64,000 nt of DNA from Pseudomonas triclosanedens (GCF_026686735.1 NZ_CP113432.1:1-64000), one strand, 5' to 3'. Shown: positions 12,406 through 22,068, counted from the stretch's first letter. Notes: generated by a model not told the origin, from the letters alone. Translations and numbers: made by a program.

Positions 12406-14381
12406 GCGGCCTTCCTTCGCCACAGCCAGGCGCCCAGCCCGGCGAGCAGCAGCATGGCCCAGACGCCCGGCTCCGGAGTGCCTGGCACGCTGCTGCCGAT
12501 GGCACCGTTGCTCACGCCCTTGGGGAGCGGCAGCGGTTGATCGACGGTCGTACCCACCTGCGGATCAGGGCTGCGCACCTGTTGGTCGACCGCGATGAAT
12601 GATGTGTAGGGCGTGAGCAACTGGTACTTCAAGCCGAGGTCGAGAATCTGCGAGCTGAACTCGAAGCCACCGTCGAGCGCTTCCTGGTCCATCAGGCTGG
12701 CGAGCCGCTGACGTGCCCACAGGTGGGCAAGTGCGCCGCCACTATCGGTGAGCTTGTCGGTGCTGATCGGCAGCCGTACCTGGAACTGGCCGTCGGCGGC
12801 GTGGGCATCCAGGCGCATCTCTCCGCGCGGCTCGCCCTTCCATTTGCCGAACAGCACCAGAGGCCGGTTGGCGAACAGGTCAGGCAGTTGCTGCGGTTCC
12901 ACATCGTAGACATCCAGCCCTTCGAAGCTCGCACGGATGCCGTTGAGCAGTGGGCTGTCGATCATCCTGCGGAAGCGCTGCGCAGCTTTGCCTGCCGACT
13001 CATCGTCGGTCACGACGAAGGGTTCGCCCTGCCCTGCCCGCGCCAAGCCTTCGATCAGGCTGCGGTTCACCGAGCTGCCAATGCCGAATGCGAACAGGTT
13101 GGCGCGGCTCAGGTTCTCGCGTACCAGCTTGTAGGCACTGCTCTCGATGGTGACGAAACCGTCGGTGACCACCACGAAGCTGCGCGAACGTTCCGGGTCG
13201 GTCGGCATTGCCAGCGCTTCGCGCAAGGCTGGCAGTAGTTCGGTGCCACCGCGGCCGCTCTGGCTGTCCAGCAATTCGATCGCGCGCTGGATGTTCTCCG
13301 GCGTTGCTGCAAGTGACTGCTCGGCCAGTTTGCGGTTGTCGCCGGAGAACAGCAGCAGGTTGAAGGTATCGCTGGGGCGTAGGCGCCCGATCAGGTCGCG
13401 CAGCAGCACCTTGGTGGTGTCCAGCGGGAAGCCGGACATGGAGCCGGACACGTCGACCACGAAGACATAGTCGCGCGGCACGATGCGCTTGCTGTCCGGC
13501 GCGCGAGGTGGCGCGACCATGGCGAGGAAGAAGTTCTCCCCCTCGCCGCGCGACAGCAGCAGGCCGCTCTGCACGGCATCGCCGCCCAGCCGGAAGTCGA
13601 GGATGAAGTCGCGATCATTGGCAGTCGTTTCGTCGGCGGCCAGATGGACAGCGGCGCGCTGGCCTTCTCGCTGGATGTCCACATGGTGGCTGGGCGAAGA
13701 GATTTCGTCGATCTGCACCGGCGCCAGCAGCTCCACTTGCAGGCTGAACTGCGTACTCGAAGATCGACCTTGCGGCAGGTACGGCGTCGAAATCCACGGC
13801 TGGTTGCCGCTGCTGCTGGAGCCGTCCCTGCCGTTGTATCGCGGGCCCACCACGGTGGGGAACACGAACTGGAAACGTCCATCGGTGGGCACCAGCAGCT
13901 CGCTATAGCGCAGCTCCACCTGCACCACATCGCCGGGCAGGATGTTGGCGACGTTCATCTGGAACACGTTCTCGCGCTCCTGCTCCAGCAGCGCAGCGGT
14001 CTTGCCGTCGGTCTTGGCCTGTTCGTACTCAGCCTTGGCCTTCTGCTTTTCACGGATCTGCGCCTGGATCACCCGTTCGCCCAAGCGCACGGTCATTCCG
14101 TGGACAGCGGCGCGGGTCGAGGCGGGGAAGACATAGCGCGCCTCCAGCGGTGTCTTGCCCTGGTTTCGGTATTCCTGGGTCACTGTCACTTCGGCGATGT
14201 TGCCCAGCACGCGGGCGCTCACATGGGTGGCCTTGAGCGGCAGCGCATCGACAGCCGGATCGGCGTTCTCCACGAAGAAGTACGGGCTTGAGCTGGTGTC
14301 GTCAGCCGCCAGCACCGCCAGGCTGGCGCTCATCGCAAGCAGCAGGCTGCACAGCCGTGCAAGGAAGGTTCGGGTACGCAT
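12402..14381 (-). CDS. VIT/vWA domain protein with PEP-type C-terminal sorting signal, likely exosortase substrate
   Basis: Exported 659-residue protein. A signal peptide spans about residues 1-26 (MRTRTFLARLCSLLLAMSAS, cut near VLA-AD). A vault/inter-alpha-trypsin (VIT) domain covers about residues 45-165, and a von Willebrand A domain begins near 303 with an intact MIDAS DVSGS (310-314). The end is a classic tripartite sorting tail: PEPG (636-639), a hydrophobic stretch of about 15 residues, then RRK. This matches exosortase targets, which are cleaved and anchored or released at the surface. The exosortase gene overlaps its stop by four bases, so the two form one operon. Function is unknown; vWA and VIT domains suggest metal-dependent adhesion or protein binding. 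Confidence 0.88.
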   Translation of the reverse strand: MRTRTFLARLCSLLLAMSASLAVLAADDTSSSPYFFVENADPAVDALPLKATHVSARVLGNIAEVTVTQEYRNQGKTPLEARYVFPASTRAAVHGMTVRLGERVIQAQIREKQKAKAEYEQAKTDGKTAALLEQERENVFQMNVANILPGDVVQVELRYSELLVPTDGRFQFVFPTVVGPRYNGRDGSSSSGNQPWISTPYLPQGRSSSTQFSLQVELLAPVQIDEISSPSHHVDIQREGQRAAVHLAADETTANDRDFILDFRLGGDAVQSGLLLSRGEGENFFLAMVAPPRAPDSKRIVPRDYVFVVDVSGSMSGFPLDTTKVLLRDLIGRLRPSDTFNLLLFSGDNRKLAEQSLAATPENIQRAIELLDSQSGRGGTELLPALREALAMPTDPERSRSFVVVTDGFVTIESSAYKLVRENLSRANLFAFGIGSSVNRSLIEGLARAGQGEPFVVTDDESAGKAAQRFRRMIDSPLLNGIRASFEGLDVYDVEPQQLPDLFANRPLVLFGKWKGEPRGEMRLDAHAADGQFQVRLPISTDKLTDSGGALAHLWARQRLASLMDQEALDGGFEFSSQILDLGLKYQLLTPYTSFIAVDQQVRSPDPQVGTTVDQPLPLPKGVSNGAIGSSVPGTPEPGVWAMLLLAGLGAWLWRRKAA

Positions 14382-14547
14382 CGCGGGCCTCCGGGCCAAT
14401 GGATCGGGTGGCCGCAGGTTGCGCGTGCGGTGTGGGCGTAGCGTGCGCGGGCGATGGAGATTGTGTGGAGCTGCGATGGCGTCGGTGATGCCCGAATTGC
14501 CGGCGCGAGCGGCTACAATGGCCGCCATCTGCTTGAAGGAGTTTTCC

Positions 14548-15435
14548 GTGGAGAAATTCAAGGGCGCACTGGTAGTGGGCTTCCTGCGTTTGTTCGCCAT
14601 GCTGCCGTGGCGCGCGGTGGGGGCGTTGGGCGCGGGCATCGGCTGGCTGATGTGGAAGTTGCCCAATCGCTCCCGCGAAGTGGCGCGGACTAACCTGGCG
14701 CATTGCTTCCCCGAGCTGTCCCCGGCGGAGCTGGAGACACTGGTTCGCCAGAGCCTGATGGATATTGGCCGTACCCTCACCGAGAGTGCCTGCGCCTGGA
14801 TGTGGTCGCCGCAGAAGTCGCTGCAGTACATCCGCGAAGTGGAAGGCATGGAAGTGCTGGAGGAGGCCCTGGCCTCGGGCGACGGCCTGGTCGGTATCAC
14901 CAGCCACCTGGGCAACTGGGAAGTGCTCAACCATTTCTACTGCTCCTACGCCAAGCCGGTCATTTTCTACCGTCCGCCCAAACTCAAGGCGGTGGACGAG
15001 TTGCTGAAGAAGCAGCGCGTGCAACTGGGCAATCGCGTTGCGCCCTCGACGCCCGAGGGCATCAAGAGCGTGATCAAGGAAGTACGGAACGGTGGTTGCG
15101 TGGGCATCCCCTGCGACCCGGAGCCGGACCTGGGCTCGGGCCTGTTCGTGCCCTACCTGGGCACCACTGCGCTGACCAGCAAGTTCGTGCCTTCTCTGCT
15201 CGCGCGCGGCAAGGCGCGTGGTGTGTTCTTCCATGCAGTGCGCCTGCCCGATGGCAGCGGCTACAAGGTGATCCTCGAAGCCGCGCCGGCTGACATGTAT
15301 GACAAGGACATGGAGGTCTCGGTCGCCGCCCTGAGCCGTGAGCTGGCGCGTTATGTGCGTGCCTATCCGAGCCAGTACATGTGGACCATGAAGCGCTTCA
15401 AGAAGCGTCCGCAGGGCGAGGCGAAATGGTACTGA
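14548..15435 (+). CDS. htrB: Lipid A late acyltransferase (HtrB/LpxL family)
   Basis: Inner-membrane enzyme that adds a secondary acyl chain, probably laurate or 2-hydroxylaurate, to lipid A. It has 295 residues, equal to the P. aeruginosa homologue PA0011. The start is a GTG (EKFKGALVVGFLRLF follows) with AGGAG six bases upstream. No ATG fits. The catalytic HX4E motif is SHLGNWEVL, and a single N-terminal membrane segment precedes it. A -10-like TACAAT lies at 14514-14519. In P. aeruginosa this gene directly follows tag; here the exosortase pair lies between them. Confidence 0.9.
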   Translation: MEKFKGALVVGFLRLFAMLPWRAVGALGAGIGWLMWKLPNRSREVARTNLAHCFPELSPAELETLVRQSLMDIGRTLTESACAWMWSPQKSLQYIREVEGMEVLEEALASGDGLVGITSHLGNWEVLNHFYCSYAKPVIFYRPPKLKAVDELLKKQRVQLGNRVAPSTPEGIKSVIKEVRNGGCVGIPCDPEPDLGSGLFVPYLGTTALTSKFVPSLLARGKARGVFFHAVRLPDGSGYKVILEAAPADMYDKDMEVSVAALSRELARYVRAYPSQYMWTMKRFKKRPQGEAKWY

Positions 15436-15539
15436 GCGCGGCGCGCTCAATCGACCCGATAGACCCGGCGCCCCTGGATTCCTGAGCGCAGGGGCATCAC
15501 GCTGGACCTTTCCAACCTCGCGCCAGGAGTTGCCGCGCC

Positions 15540-16853
15540 ATGCTGGGCCTGCCGACCACCGCCACCGCGCCATTCTGTCCGTCGGAAGTCAAAGGCAGCA
15601 TCCAGGTAGCGGCCGGCGCACCGTTGTGGAGGCGCATCCTGCAATTCGCCGGCCCTGGCCTGCTGGTCTCAATCGGCTACATGGACCCGGGCAACTGGGC
15701 CACGGCCATCGAGGCTGGGTCCGGTTTCGGCTACCAGTTGCTGTTCGTGGTCCTGCTCTCCAGCCTCGCCGGCATGGCCCTTCAGTGCCTGGCGATGCGC
15801 CTTGGGATCGTCACCGGCCAGGACCTGGCGCAGCTTTCGCGCTCGCGCTACGGCGTCGGTACGGCACGCGTGCAATGGGTGCTGGCGGAGCTGTCGATCG
15901 TCGCCACCGATCTTGCCGAAGTGCTCGGCTGCGCCCTGGCCTTCCACCTGCTGCTGGGCGTGAACCTGACGACCGGAATCATTCTCACGGCGTTCGACAC
16001 CATCATCGTGCTCGGCCTGAAGGGCCAGCGGTTTCGCCACCTGGAGGCGATCATGCTGGGCCTGATCGTCACCATCAGTGGCTGCTACCTGGTCGAGCTG
16101 ATCCTCATCAAACCACACTGGCCCGACGTGGCCGCCGGCTTCCTGCCGAGTTGGGACGTGGTCAGCCAGCGCGAGCCGCTGTACCTCGCCATCGGCATCC
16201 TCGGAGCCACCGTCATGCCGCATAACCTCTACCTGCACTCATCCATCGTGCAGACGCGGCAGGTCAGCGGCAGCAACGGCAAGGCCGCGGCGATCCGCCT
16301 GACGCGCATCGACACCGTGGTCTCGCTGAGCCTTGCGCTGATGGTCAATGCGGCGATCCTGATCCTCGCTGCTGCGGCGTTCCACGAGACCGGGCATACC
16401 GGCGTCACCGAAATCCAGGACGCCTATCGGCTGCTCGAACCGCTGGTGGGCACGGGCCTTGCGGCAATACTGTTCGGCGTTGCGCTGCTTGCTTCCGGGC
16501 AAAGCTCAACCTTCACCGGAACCATCGCCGGGCAGGTGATCATGGATGGCTTTCTGCAGGTGAAAATTCCCTGCTGGCAGCGGCGGTTGATCACCCGTGC
16601 TCTGGCCCTGGTTCCGGCACTGATCGGCGTGCTGATGCTGGGCGACAAGGCGGTTGGCAAGCTGCTGGTGCTCAGCCAGGTGGTACTCAGCCTGCAACTG
16701 CCGTTCGCGCTGTGGCCGTTGATCCGCTTCACCAGCGACCGTGGCCTGATGGGCGAATTCGCCAACGGCAGAAGCACCCGCATGCTGGCCTGGACGCTGT
16801 TCTGCGTGATCAGCGCGGCCAATCTCTGGTTGTTGCTGCAACTGCTGGCTTGA
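15540..16853 (+). CDS. mntH: Nramp-family divalent metal (Mn2+/Fe2+) transporter
   Basis: Proton-coupled Mn2+ importer of the inner membrane. It has 437 residues with about 11 hydrophobic segments. The two metal-binding Nramp motifs are intact: DPGNWAT in the first segment and MPHNLYLHSS in the sixth, with GQSSTFTGTIAGQ later. About 100 bases separate it from htrB; they hold a weak hairpin without a T-run and no recognisable MntR or Fur site. Confidence 0.93.
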   Translation: MLGLPTTATAPFCPSEVKGSIQVAAGAPLWRRILQFAGPGLLVSIGYMDPGNWATAIEAGSGFGYQLLFVVLLSSLAGMALQCLAMRLGIVTGQDLAQLSRSRYGVGTARVQWVLAELSIVATDLAEVLGCALAFHLLLGVNLTTGIILTAFDTIIVLGLKGQRFRHLEAIMLGLIVTISGCYLVELILIKPHWPDVAAGFLPSWDVVSQREPLYLAIGILGATVMPHNLYLHSSIVQTRQVSGSNGKAAAIRLTRIDTVVSLSLALMVNAAILILAAAAFHETGHTGVTEIQDAYRLLEPLVGTGLAAILFGVALLASGQSSTFTGTIAGQVIMDGFLQVKIPCWQRRLITRALALVPALIGVLMLGDKAVGKLLVLSQVVLSLQLPFALWPLIRFTSDRGLMGEFANGRSTRMLAWTLFCVISAANLWLLLQLLA

Positions 16854-16910
16854 CCTGGGCCCCCGCTTTCGGGCCCATTAGTGCCCTGACATTCAGGACG
16901 GATGCCACTC

Positions 16911-17177
16911 ATGGCCAACCAACGCCAATACCCACGTACGCCGATGAAGTGCCGGATCAAGATCAGCCACCCCAGCTTCGGCGAGGTGTTCGGCCATACC
17001 CGTGATCTGTCCGATGGCGGTGTCTACGTACGTCACGAGAGCCTCGCCGGCCTGCCCGCCGGAACGCGGGTCACCGGGCAGGTGCAGGACCTGCCCATCG
17101 ATGCCCCGGTGCTGGAAATGGAAGTGATGCGCACCGACGGCGAAGGTGCCGGCTTCCGCTTCGTCGGCAACGCCTGA
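16911..17177 (+). CDS. PilZ-domain protein (putative c-di-GMP receptor)
   Basis: A stand-alone PilZ domain of 88 residues with both c-di-GMP-binding motifs: RQYPR (R5 to R9, RxxxR) and DLSDGG (D32, S34, G37, DxSxxG). Unlike the motif-lacking PilZ of pilus assembly, it should bind the nucleotide. The start at 16911 is preferred over an ATG nine bases earlier because AGGACG lies at normal spacing from it and the length equals P. aeruginosa PA0012. The downstream partner is unknown. Confidence 0.88.
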   Translation: MANQRQYPRTPMKCRIKISHPSFGEVFGHTRDLSDGGVYVRHESLAGLPAGTRVTGQVQDLPIDAPVLEMEVMRTDGEGAGFRFVGNA

Positions 17178-17248
17178 GTACGGCACCGGAGTAGGAAAGG
17201 AGTCGGATTCCGGCTCTTTCTGGTTGAACAAAAAACATCCAGCAAAAC

Positions 17249-17277
17249 CTGACTTTCAAGTCCGGATCGTATACAAT
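17249..17277 (+). promoter_or_regulatory. Sigma-70 promoter of yhhQ
   Basis: The -35 hexamer CTGACT and -10 hexamer TACAAT are separated by 17 bases. Transcription would start near 17284, giving a leader of about 58 bases that contains the riboswitch candidate. Confidence 0.6.
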
Positions 17278-17302
17278 GCGCGCCGCTCGGTATCGGACCG
17301 GG

Positions 17303-17334
17303 CATGGGTTCCCTCACCCCATCGACGAAAAAGG
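17303..17334 (+). ncRNA. Candidate preQ1-I riboswitch in the yhhQ leader
   Basis: Stem P1 pairs ATGGG (17304-17308) with CCCAT (17318-17322). The nine-base loop TTCCCTCAC ends in the C that would bind the ligand, and an A-rich tail CGACGAAAAAGG follows whose final GG can pair with loop C residues to form the H-type pseudoknot. The layout closely follows the Thermoanaerobacter tengcongensis aptamer. The tail contains the AAGG ribosome-binding sequence of yhhQ, whose ATG is eight bases further, so ligand binding would hide it and lower translation. The gene downstream transports queuosine precursors, the expected target. Confidence 0.75.
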
Positions 17335-17341
17335 CTAAAGC

Positions 17342-17992
17342 ATGTCGGCGTACATTCCGGCGGCAAGGCGCGGCGCTCTGGCCGGCCTGGTCGCGTTCCA
17401 TATCCTGATCATCATTGCCAGCAACTACCTGGTGCAGTTGCCGATGACGCTGTTCGGCTGGCACACAACCTGGGGCGCATTCAGCTTCCCATTCATCTTC
17501 CTGGCGACTGATCTCACCGTCCGCCTGCTCGGCAAACGCCCGGCGCGGCTAGTCATCGCCCGGGTGATGATCCCCGCCCTGCTGGCATCCTACGTGATCT
17601 CGGTGATCTTCCAGGAAGGAGCCTTCCGCGGTTTCGCCGCGCTGGGCGAGTTCAACACATTCGTTGCGCGGATATCCCTGGCGAGCTTCCTCGCCTACGT
17701 ATTCGGGCAGATTCTCGACATCCAGGTCTTCGACCGCCTGCGACGCATGCGGCAGTGGTGGATCGCGCCAGTAGTCTCGACCCTGTTCGGCAACCTGCTG
17801 GATACCTTCACCTTCTTCTCCATCGCCTTCTGGCACAGTGACAACGCCTTCATGGCCGAGCACTGGGTGGAAATAGCCTGGGTCGACTACGGGGTGAAGC
17901 TCGCGGTCATGCTGATGCTCTTCGTGCCACTCTACGGCATGTTGCTCAGCGCCATCACACGTGGCCTGCAACGCCGGCCAGCCGCTGTCTGA
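17342..17992 (+). CDS. yhhQ: YhhQ-family queuosine precursor (preQ0/preQ1) transporter
   Basis: Integral membrane protein of 216 residues with about six hydrophobic segments, in the VUT/COG1738 family. E. coli YhhQ imports 7-deazaguanine precursors for queuosine in tRNA. Diagnostic stretches are FLATDLTVRLLGK and GNLLDTFTFFSIAFW. The candidate preQ1 riboswitch immediately upstream supports the assignment. The gene converges on the TPR gene with only 10 bases between stops. Confidence 0.9.
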   Translation: MSAYIPAARRGALAGLVAFHILIIIASNYLVQLPMTLFGWHTTWGAFSFPFIFLATDLTVRLLGKRPARLVIARVMIPALLASYVISVIFQEGAFRGFAALGEFNTFVARISLASFLAYVFGQILDIQVFDRLRRMRQWWIAPVVSTLFGNLLDTFTFFSIAFWHSDNAFMAEHWVEIAWVDYGVKLAVMLMLFVPLYGMLLSAITRGLQRRPAAV

Positions 17993-18002
17993 GCGAGGGC
18001 GC

Positions 18003-18320
18003 CTAGGCGCCCTTCGTCTTTTCCAGCCTGCGCAGGAAAACCGTCATTTCCTTCTCGGCCTGCTTGTCGCCATGCGCCTGCGCGGCGGCGAGGCCATCGG
18101 ACCATGCGGCGCGCGCGCCGTCCAGGTCGTCCTGGGCCTGCAGGGCCTTGCCCAGGAGCTTCCAGGCGGCGGAGTACTTCGGGTCCTGCTCCACGCAGCG
18201 GCGCAGGTGCACGGCGGCCGTGGCAGCGTCGCCGGCGTCCAGGTAGCCCTTGCCCAGGCCAAAGCGCAGCAGCGCGTTGTCCACTCCCTTGGCGAGCATC
18301 CTTTCCAGCCCTTCGAGCAT
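18003..18320 (-). CDS. Small tetratricopeptide-repeat protein
   Basis: Soluble 105-residue protein with no signal peptide, made of about two TPR units (FGLGKGYLDAGDAATAAVHLR, then WKLLGKALQAQDDLDGARAAW). TPRs mediate protein contacts; the partner is unknown. It lies 12 bases downstream of trkA at the end of the def-fmt-rsmB-trkA block and corresponds in position to P. aeruginosa PA0015. Confidence 0.85.
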   Translation of the reverse strand: MLEGLERMLAKGVDNALLRFGLGKGYLDAGDAATAAVHLRRCVEQDPKYSAAWKLLGKALQAQDDLDGARAAWSDGLAAAQAHGDKQAEKEMTVFLRRLEKTKGA

Positions 18321-18332
18321 GTTCGTCTCCCG

Positions 18333-19706
18333 TCAGAAGAAGGTCAGCCCCGCCTGGAACAGGCGTTCGACGTCGCGGATACGGCGCTTGTCGACCACGA
18401 AGAGGATCACGTGGTCGCCGGACTCGATCACCGTCTCGCCGTGGGCGATCAGCACGTCATCATCGCGGATCACTGCGCCGATGGTGGTGCCCGGTGGCAG
18501 GTGCACCTCGTTGATCTTGCGGCCGATCACCTTGCTCGACTTGGCGTCGCCGTGGGCGACCACTTCGATGGCTTCGGCGGCACCGCGACGCAGCGAGTGA
18601 ACGCTCTCGATGTCGCCCCGGCGCACGTGGGTCAGCAACGTGCCGATGGTGGCCAACTGTGGGCTGATGGCGATGTCGATGTCGCCGCTTTGCACCAGGT
18701 CGACATAGGCAGGGTTGTTGATAAGTGTCATCACCTTGCGCGCGCCGAGTCGCTTGGCCAGCAGCGAGGACATGATGTTCGCCTCGTCGTCGTTGGTCAG
18801 GGCGAGGAAGAGGTCGGTATCGCCGATGTTCTCCTCCAGCAGCAGATCACGGTCGGACGCGCTGCCCTGGAGCACGATGGTGCTGTCCAGGTGCTCGGAA
18901 AGATGGCGGCAGCGCGCCGGGTTCATCTCGATGATCTTCACCTGGTAGCGGCTCTCGATGGCCTCGGCCAGACGTTCGCCGATGTTGCCGCCGCCGGCGA
19001 TGATGATGCGCTTGTAGCTGTCCTCCAGCCGGCGCATCTCGCCCATCACCGCGCGAATGTGGGCCTTGGCGGCGATGAAGAATACTTCGTCGTCCGCCTC
19101 GATGACTGTATCGCCCTGGGGAATGATCGGCCGGTTGCGGCGGTAGATGGCCGCGACGCGGGTGTCGGCGTTGGGCATGTGTTCGCGCAACTGGCGCAGC
19201 TCCTGGCCTACCAGCGGCCCGCCGTAGTAGGCGCGGATACCCACGAGCTGGGCCTTGCCCTCTGCGAAGTCGATGACCTGCAGCGAGCCGGGGTATTCCA
19301 CCAGGCGCTTGATGTAGTTGGTCACCACCTGCTCGGGGCTGATCAGCACGTCGACCGGGATCGCCTCGTTGTCGAACAGGCCGGTACGCGTGAGGTAGGC
19401 CGCTTCGCGCACGCGGGCGATGCGCGTCGGTGTGTTGAACAGCGTGTAGGCCACCTGGCAGGCGACCATGTTCACCTCATCGCTGTTGGTCACCGCCACC
19501 AGCATGTCGGCATCGTCGGCGCCGGCCTGGCGCAGTACGGTGGGGAACGATGCCTTGCCATGCACGGTGCGGATGTCGAGGCGGTCGTTGAGATCGCGCA
19601 GGCGTTCGCCGTCGGTGTCGACCACGGTGATGTCGTTGGCTTCGCTGGCGAGGTGCTCGGCCAGAGTGCCGCCGACCTGGCCGGCACCGAGGATGATGAT
19701 CTTCAT
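18333..19706 (-). CDS. trkA: TrkA, K+ uptake regulatory NAD-binding protein
   Basis: Peripheral cytoplasmic subunit that gates TrkH/TrkG potassium channels in response to nucleotides. It has 457 residues with two RCK_N Rossmann domains ([17 protein letters not shown] at the start, [18 protein letters not shown] near residue 230), each followed by an RCK_C domain. It lies 41 bases after rsmB on the same strand. Confidence 0.97.
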   Translation of the reverse strand: MKIIILGAGQVGGTLAEHLASEANDITVVDTDGERLRDLNDRLDIRTVHGKASFPTVLRQAGADDADMLVAVTNSDEVNMVACQVAYTLFNTPTRIARVREAAYLTRTGLFDNEAIPVDVLISPEQVVTNYIKRLVEYPGSLQVIDFAEGKAQLVGIRAYYGGPLVGQELRQLREHMPNADTRVAAIYRRNRPIIPQGDTVIEADDEVFFIAAKAHIRAVMGEMRRLEDSYKRIIIAGGGNIGERLAEAIESRYQVKIIEMNPARCRHLSEHLDSTIVLQGSASDRDLLLEENIGDTDLFLALTNDDEANIMSSLLAKRLGARKVMTLINNPAYVDLVQSGDIDIAISPQLATIGTLLTHVRRGDIESVHSLRRGAAEAIEVVAHGDAKSSKVIGRKINEVHLPPGTTIGAVIRDDDVLIAHGETVIESGDHVILFVVDKRRIRDVERLFQAGLTFF

Positions 19707-19747
19707 GGAGCGGCGTGCTTTCCGTTTCGGGCTGCGTTGCGCTCGCC

Positions 19748-21058
19748 TCAGCGAGCGGAAATTTTGATCAGCTTGGCATAGTAGAAGCCGTCATGCCCGC
19801 CTTGCTGTGGCAGCAACTGGCGGCCATGCGGCTGCTTGATGCCCCACGGACCGGGCAGGTCCAGCTCCCGCGCGCCGGGGGTGCGACCCAGGAACGCGGC
19901 GATCTGTTGGCTGTTCTCCCGAGGCATCACCGAGCAGGTTGCGTAGATCAGCACTCCACCAACCTCCAGCGTCGGCCACAGGGCGTCCAGCAGTTCGCCT
20001 TGCAATTGCGCCAGCGCCTCGATGTCGTCGGCAGTGCGGGTGAGCTTGATGTCGGGGTGGCGGCGGATCACTCCGGTGGCCGAGCACGGTGCGTCGAGCA
20101 GGATGCGCTGGAATGCCTTGCCGTCCCACCAGGCAGCGGTGTCGCGGGCGTCAGCGGCGATCAGCTCGGCATCCAGTCGCAGGCGTTCGAGGTTCTCCCG
20201 CACGCGTACCAGGCGGCTTTCTTCCAGGTCCACCGCAACCACGCCGGCCAGCTTCGGCTCGGCTTCCATCAAGTGGCAGGTCTTGCCGCCCGGCGCACAG
20301 CAGGCGTCGAGCACGCGTTGATTCGGTGCCAGTTCCAGCAGCTCCGCCGCGAGCTGTGCCGCCTCATCCTGCACGCTGACGCGGCCTTCGGCGAAGCCCG
20401 GCAGCTCGCGCACGTCGCACGGTTGCGCAAGCTGGATGCCATCGCGGCTGAACGCGCAGGCTGACGCCTCGAAGCCAACGCGTTGCAACTCCTCCAGATA
20501 GGCATCGCGGCTGCCGTGTCGACGGTTTACACGCAGCGTCATCGGCGGGTGCGCGTTGTTGGCGGTGCAGATCGATTCGAACTGCTCGGGCCAGGCTTGC
20601 TTCAGCGCTTTCTGCAGCCAGCGCGGATGCGCCAGGCGGGCGGCGGGGTCGCGGTCGACATCGGCCAGCAGCGTTTCACCTTCACGCTGGGCGCGGCGCA
20701 GCACGGCGTTGAGCAGGCCCTTGGCCCAGGGTTTTTTCAGCTTGTCCGCGCAGCCGACGGTCTCGCCAATGGCCGCATGGGGAGGAATCCGGGTGTAGAG
20801 CAACTGGTACAGGCCGACCAGAAGCAACGCTTCCACATCGCGGTCGCCCGCCTTGAACGGCTTCTGCAGCAGGCGCGCGGCCAGTGTGGAAAGACGCGGC
20901 TGCCAGCGGGCGCTGCCGAAGGCCAGCTCCTGGACCAGGCCACGGTCGCGCGGCTCGACGCCTTCCAGTTGGGCCGGCAGCGAGCTGCCCAGCGAGGCAC
21001 GGCCGGCAAGTACGGCAGCCAGGGCACGGGCTGCTGCGAGACGGGGATTGGTGCTCAT
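19748..21058 (-). CDS. rsmB: 16S rRNA m5C967 methyltransferase RsmB
   Basis: SAM-dependent enzyme methylating C967 of 16S rRNA. It has 436 residues: a NusB-like N-terminal RNA-binding domain, then the Rossmann methyltransferase domain with [16 protein letters not shown]. The two catalytic cysteines lie in DAPCSATG and [10 protein letters not shown]. The start overlaps the fmt stop by four bases (ATGA). Confidence 0.97.
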   Translation of the reverse strand: MSTNPRLAAARALAAVLAGRASLGSSLPAQLEGVEPRDRGLVQELAFGSARWQPRLSTLAARLLQKPFKAGDRDVEALLLVGLYQLLYTRIPPHAAIGETVGCADKLKKPWAKGLLNAVLRRAQREGETLLADVDRDPAARLAHPRWLQKALKQAWPEQFESICTANNAHPPMTLRVNRRHGSRDAYLEELQRVGFEASACAFSRDGIQLAQPCDVRELPGFAEGRVSVQDEAAQLAAELLELAPNQRVLDACCAPGGKTCHLMEAEPKLAGVVAVDLEESRLVRVRENLERLRLDAELIAADARDTAAWWDGKAFQRILLDAPCSATGVIRRHPDIKLTRTADDIEALAQLQGELLDALWPTLEVGGVLIYATCSVMPRENSQQIAAFLGRTPGARELDLPGPWGIKQPHGRQLLPQQGGHDGFYYAKLIKISAR

Positions 21059-22014
21059 TGGCCCAGCCCTGACTGACCGAGTGTCTGGCCGGCGGCGAAT
21101 TGCTCGCGGCGGCTGTTGAACAGGTCGGCGAAGGCCAGCGGCTTGCCACCGGGCAGTTGCAGGCGAGTCAGCAGCAGCGCGCCTTCGCCGCAGGCGACCA
21201 GCAGGCCATCGCGGCTGGCATCGACAATCCGGCCAGGCTCGCCCTTGCCCTGCGCCAGCCTGGCGCCGAGTACCTTAAGCGCGGCATCGCCCAGGGTGGT
21301 GTGGCATACCGGCCACGGCGTGAAGGCGCGGATGCGGCGTTCCAGTTCATCGGCGGGGCGCGACCAGTCGATGCGCGCCTCTTCCTTGTTCAGCTTGTGC
21401 GCGTAGGTGGCCAGGGCGTCGTCCTGCACTTCGCCCTTCAGCGTGCCGGCGGCCAGGCCCGCGATGGCCTCGACCACGGCCTTCGGGCCGAGTTCGGCCA
21501 GCCGATCATGCAGGCTGCCGCCGGTATCCTCGGCGGTGATCGGAGTACTCACCTTGAGCAGCATCGGCCCGGTATCCAGGCCCGCCTCCATTTGCATCAC
21601 GGTGACGCCGCTCTCGGCATCGCCGGCTTCCACCGCACGCTGGATCGGCGCTGCGCCACGCCAGCGCGGCAACAGCGACGCATGGCTGTTGATGCAGCCC
21701 AGGCGCGGGATATCCAGCACCGTCTGCGGCAGGATCAGCCCGTAGGCGACCACTACCATCAGGTCGGGCTTGAGCGCCGCCAGCTCCGCCTGGGCGTCGG
21801 GATTGCGCAGGGTCGGTGGTTGCAGGACAGGCAGACCGTGCTCGACGGCGAGCTGCTTGACCGGACTGGGCATCAGCTTCTGGCCGCGGCCGGCCGGTCG
21901 ATCCGGCTGGGTATAGACGGCCACCAGTTCATGGGGGCCGCCCAGCAGGGCCTTGAGGTGTTCGGCGGCGAATTCCGGGGTGCCGGCGAAGACGATGCGC
22001 AATGCTTGGCTCAT
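21055..22014 (-). CDS. fmt: Methionyl-tRNA formyltransferase
   Basis: Formylates initiator Met-tRNA with 10-formyl-THF. It has 319 residues, the usual length. The formyl-transfer site is [19 protein letters not shown] (Asn, His), and [12 protein letters not shown] lies near the N-terminus, with the C-terminal OB-like tRNA-binding domain after about 205. It follows def, but an intrinsic terminator lies in the 54-base gap between them. Confidence 0.97.
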   Translation of the reverse strand: MSQALRIVFAGTPEFAAEHLKALLGGPHELVAVYTQPDRPAGRGQKLMPSPVKQLAVEHGLPVLQPPTLRNPDAQAELAALKPDLMVVVAYGLILPQTVLDIPRLGCINSHASLLPRWRGAAPIQRAVEAGDAESGVTVMQMEAGLDTGPMLLKVSTPITAEDTGGSLHDRLAELGPKAVVEAIAGLAAGTLKGEVQDDALATYAHKLNKEEARIDWSRPADELERRIRAFTPWPVCHTTLGDAALKVLGARLAQGKGEPGRIVDASRDGLLVACGEGALLLTRLQLPGGKPLAFADLFNSRREQFAAGQTLGQSGLGQ

Positions 22015-22030
22015 TTCTGGCTCACTAAAA

Positions 22031-22057
22031 GAAAAAGGCTTGCCGGGGCAAGCCTTT
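22031..22057 (-). terminator. Intrinsic terminator or attenuator between def and fmt
   Basis: An 11-bp stem (AAAGGCTTGCC and its complement) with a tight GG turn. On the minus strand it is followed by a T-rich run. It stands after def and 17 bases before the fmt start, so it would reduce read-through into fmt-rsmB-trkA. Confidence 0.8.
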
Positions 22058-22068
22058 GGGGAATGGGG

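Noticed and set aside
15470..15495. GCCCCTG/CAGGGGC hairpin between htrB and mntH as a metal riboswitch or terminator
   Set aside because: No T-run and no match to the yybP-ykoY Mn2+ riboswitch core that I can see.
17961..19781. 606-codon frame antisense to trkA and the TPR gene
   Set aside because: Both genes on the other strand are secure, and the frame's protein is low-complexity in the manner of other antisense frames here.
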